This document shows positions 62,073-64,000 of a stretch of 64,000 bases of DNA, piece by piece. The position numbers and the translations under genes were made by a program. The notes under the pieces are model-generated. The model was not told the origin of the DNA. It ran no database searches and saw only the letters and a program-made list of their open reading frames with translations. The stretch is taken from contig NZ_CP172312.1 of the NCBI RefSeq assembly GCF_047946665.1, positions 2,108,001-2,172,000 of the forward strand. The letters run 5' to 3'. Source of the DNA: Allohahella sp002354735 (GTDB lineage Bacteria; Pseudomonadota; Gammaproteobacteria; Pseudomonadales; Oleiphilaceae). Within the stretch, counting starts at the first letter, position 1, and every line of letters starts with the position of its first letter.

Positions 62073-62891
62073 ATGAAACGTACCGCCTTTTTCATTTCCG
62101 ATGGCACCGGAATCACCGCCCAGGCGCTTGGTCAGGCGCTCCTGGCGCAATTCGAGACAATCGATTTCCAGCGCATCACCCTGCCCTATATCGACAGTGT
62201 GGAGAAGGCCCAGAACGTGGTTGCCCGCATCAATCGAACCGCCGATACCGATGAAGGTAGCCCGATTATTTTCGACACTATCGTCAACAGCGAAATCCGC
62301 AGCGTCATCCGCACCAGCCAGGGATACATGATCGATATCTTCGGCACCTTCCTCGAACCGCTGGAGATGGAGCTAGGTCACAAGTCCTCGTACACTGTGG
62401 GCAAATCTCACTCGATCACTGGTAGCGAACGGTATAATCAACGCATCGAGGCCATGAACTTTGCCCTCGAAAATGATGATGGCGCGCGAACGAGGCAGTA
62501 CTCAGAAGCTGATCTGATACTCGTCGGTGTATCGAGAAGCGGCAAGACGCCAACCTGTATCTATCTCGCGCTGCAGTGCGGCCTCAAGGCGGCAAACTAC
62601 CCGCTTACTGACGACGACATCCTCGACCAGAAGCTACCGAAGGTGCTGCAACCTTACCGCGAGAAGATCTTTGGACTCACCATCGATGTCGATCGTCTGG
62701 TCATGATCAGGAACGAGCGCAAGCCGAATTCGCGCTATGCGTCGGTCAAGCAGTGCATGTATGAAGTACAGGAAGTCGAATTGATGTATCAGCGCGAGCG
62801 CATTCCTCACATCAATTCCACACATTATTCCGTCGAAGAGATAGCGACCCGCATCCTCATGGAGACGGGTATAGAAAGGCGGGTTCGTTAG
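62073..62891 (+). CDS. ppsR: PEP synthase regulatory kinase/phosphotransferase
   Basis: This DUF299 protein switches PpsA off by ADP-dependent phosphorylation and on by phosphate-dependent removal. The 272-residue protein begins KRTAFFISDGTGITAQALG and has the P-loop GVSRSGKT (152-159), then ALQCGLKAANYPL and the C-terminal EEIATRILMET. The open frame extends upstream to 61878 over the divergent ppsA start, but the family begins at the ATG at 62073. Confidence 0.96.
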   Translation: MKRTAFFISDGTGITAQALGQALLAQFETIDFQRITLPYIDSVEKAQNVVARINRTADTDEGSPIIFDTIVNSEIRSVIRTSQGYMIDIFGTFLEPLEMELGHKSSYTVGKSHSITGSERYNQRIEAMNFALENDDGARTRQYSEADLILVGVSRSGKTPTCIYLALQCGLKAANYPLTDDDILDQKLPKVLQPYREKIFGLTIDVDRLVMIRNERKPNSRYASVKQCMYEVQEVELMYQRERIPHINSTHYSVEEIATRILMETGIERRVR

Positions 62892-62956
62892 CGCCCCAGC
62901 GACATTGGCGCCATAGACGCCATGGGGCATCCTGAGTGGATGCCCCGGCACTCACG

Positions 62957-64000
62957 TCAGAGCTTGCGCAACTTGAAGCGTTTGGTATCCAGCTGAGAAG
63001 CGCCGCGCTCACCCACCACCAGACCTACAGAGTGCCTGGCGGCATCAGCCGCTGCCGTCAGGTAACGCTCTGCAACCTGCTTCAACTCGGCAGAACCGGT
63101 TTTCAGAACGCTCGACCTGAAGCGGGCGTGATAATCATCATCGCGACCGAACAAGGCATTGATGAAAGCGGTCTTGCCCTCACCGGCTGGCGAGCGAGGC
63201 TTGTCCAGTCCGCCAATCACACCGAGGATGGCCTCTTCGAGCGCTGCGTCCTCGATCCTGGTCTCCAGCAGCCAGTCCACTGAACGGGCAAAGTCCTGCA
63301 GCGTCTCGTTGAGCCGCGGATCGCGATAGCTGTAGAACTTGAAGGCACAGCTGCTCGCATCCTGTGCTGCACCGCCGCCATAGGCACCACCCTGCTCGCG
63401 CACGGCCCGGTGAAGGAAGCCATTTCGCATCAGATTGCCGATGACGGTAAGCGGCGCATTGTCTGGATGATCAGCGGGCACGGTAGGCACTGCGATCGCG
63501 GCAAAATTGACTTGCGAGTTGATCTGCCATGCTTGCTGCACCTGTATTGGCTGCTCCAGGCTAACGGTGCGGAGGTCCAGTCCCGTCATACCAAGCTGCA
63601 GATCGGCGCCAAAGCGATCAACGATCGACTGGCTCCGCTGAAGAAAGGCAGACTCGCCAATGGCTGCAAGTTGACCAGGTTCTGCAAGCAACTTCTGGTG
63701 CAGCTGTTCAAGCTTGCCTGCGAACACTTCGAGCTTGGCGCGATCGCTGAAGCCGGCGATGGTTTCGCGCAGCCATGGAATAGATTCGATGCCACCCATC
63801 TTGTAGCTGACCGCTGCACTTGCGCTCAAACCCGACGCTGCCAGCGACATGGCAAGGCTATGACCTGAACCCGTCACGCGCTCGACTCGCCGTGTCAGAA
63901 TCTGACTGCAGAGCTCATGGATGCGGTCGAGCTCGTCGAAACGGCACTCCGCCATCGTTCGCGTCATCAGATCAGCCAGTTTGTCACCATTGCGCTCGAG
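62957..64000 (-). CDS. M16 (PreP-like) metallopeptidase, C-terminal part (cut by window end)
   Basis: The last 347 codons are present and the frame remains open at base 64000. The segment REQGGAYGGGAAQ is the R/Y substrate-binding motif in the C-terminal half of M16 peptidases, and the surrounding text (FKFYSYRDPRLNETLQDF) fits the presequence-protease (PreP/Cym1) branch. The zinc motif HXXEH would lie in the missing N-terminal half. PreP degrades presequences and other unfolded peptides. It lies downstream of ppsR, tail to tail. Confidence 0.85.
   Translation of the reverse strand, partial: LERNGDKLADLMTRTMAECRFDELDRIHELCSQILTRRVERVTGSGHSLAMSLAASGLSASAAVSYKMGGIESIPWLRETIAGFSDRAKLEVFAGKLEQLHQKLLAEPGQLAAIGESAFLQRSQSIVDRFGADLQLGMTGLDLRTVSLEQPIQVQQAWQINSQVNFAAIAVPTVPADHPDNAPLTVIGNLMRNGFLHRAVREQGGAYGGGAAQDASSCAFKFYSYRDPRLNETLQDFARSVDWLLETRIEDAALEEAILGVIGGLDKPRSPAGEGKTAFINALFGRDDDYHARFRSSVLKTGSAELKQVAERYLTAAADAARHSVGLVVGERGASQLDTKRFKLRKL

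Overview
The window reads as a stretch of a gammaproteobacterial chromosome, probably from a marine or environmental lineage outside the Enterobacterales. The evidence is gene order: tig-clpP-clpX-lon-hupB-ppiD, a glnS-cysS-folD-tRNA block beside it, fabD-fabG-acpP-pabC-mltG-tmk, rpmF-yceD/maf, rluC/rne, and ppsR divergent from ppsA-rraA. Several of these neighbourhoods (glnS, cysS, folD, tRNAs, tig, clpPX, lon, hupB, ppiD; also lpxH and ppiB) resemble Pseudomonas. I cannot name the genus. I see no insertion sequence, prophage, integron or CRISPR array. Almost all of the window is core genome, with a few accessory islands.

Layout. 1-2907: a truncated alcohol-forming fatty acyl-CoA reductase, divergent from a methyltransferase and a DUF2156 (LPG-synthase C-terminal-like) protein. 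2944-4791: murI and nudC. 4991-9607: plsB, translationally coupled to a LuxR-type response regulator, facing a membrane histidine kinase. 9673-15422: ptsP, tRNA-Arg(TCG), a DASH-type photolyase/cryptochrome and an acetolactate-synthase-like enzyme. 15423-16225: a leader with a glycine-riboswitch-like core and a sigma-54-like element ahead of a small SPW-type membrane protein. 16238-23568: ttcA, a DUF547 secreted protein, a DnaJ-related protein, then an envelope cluster read from high to low coordinates (C39 peptidase-like, beta-barrel, FadL-like porin, MalM-like protein). 23660-32598: the protein quality-control block (ppiD, hupB, lon, clpX, clpP, tig). 32835-37759: tRNA-Leu, tRNA-His and tRNA-Arg, folD, cysS, glnS. 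37894-42711: ppiB, lpxH, miaE, acnB. 42809-49696: the fatty-acid and cell-wall cluster, including rpmF (59 codons). 49712-56785: maf, sppA, rluC, rne with a long leader, and a UPF0149 gene. 56796-62891: an RNase AM-like PHP protein, an SH3/coiled-coil membrane protein, a PilZ protein, rraA, ppsA, ppsR. 62957-64000: the C-terminal part of an M16 (PreP-like) peptidase, cut by the window edge.

How they work together. Lipid and envelope themes recur: acyl-CoA reduction, PlsB and PlsX acyl transfer, Fab enzymes, LpxH, MurI, MltG, FadL. Protein and RNA quality control is the second theme: Lon, ClpXP, trigger factor, PpiD, RNase E and its inhibitor RraA, and tRNA modification by TtcA and MiaE. The most interesting unexplained features are the leader of the SPW-type gene, the orphan FapD/FapF-like pair with FadL and MalM-like partners, and the acyl-CoA reductase/methyltransferase/DUF2156 locus.
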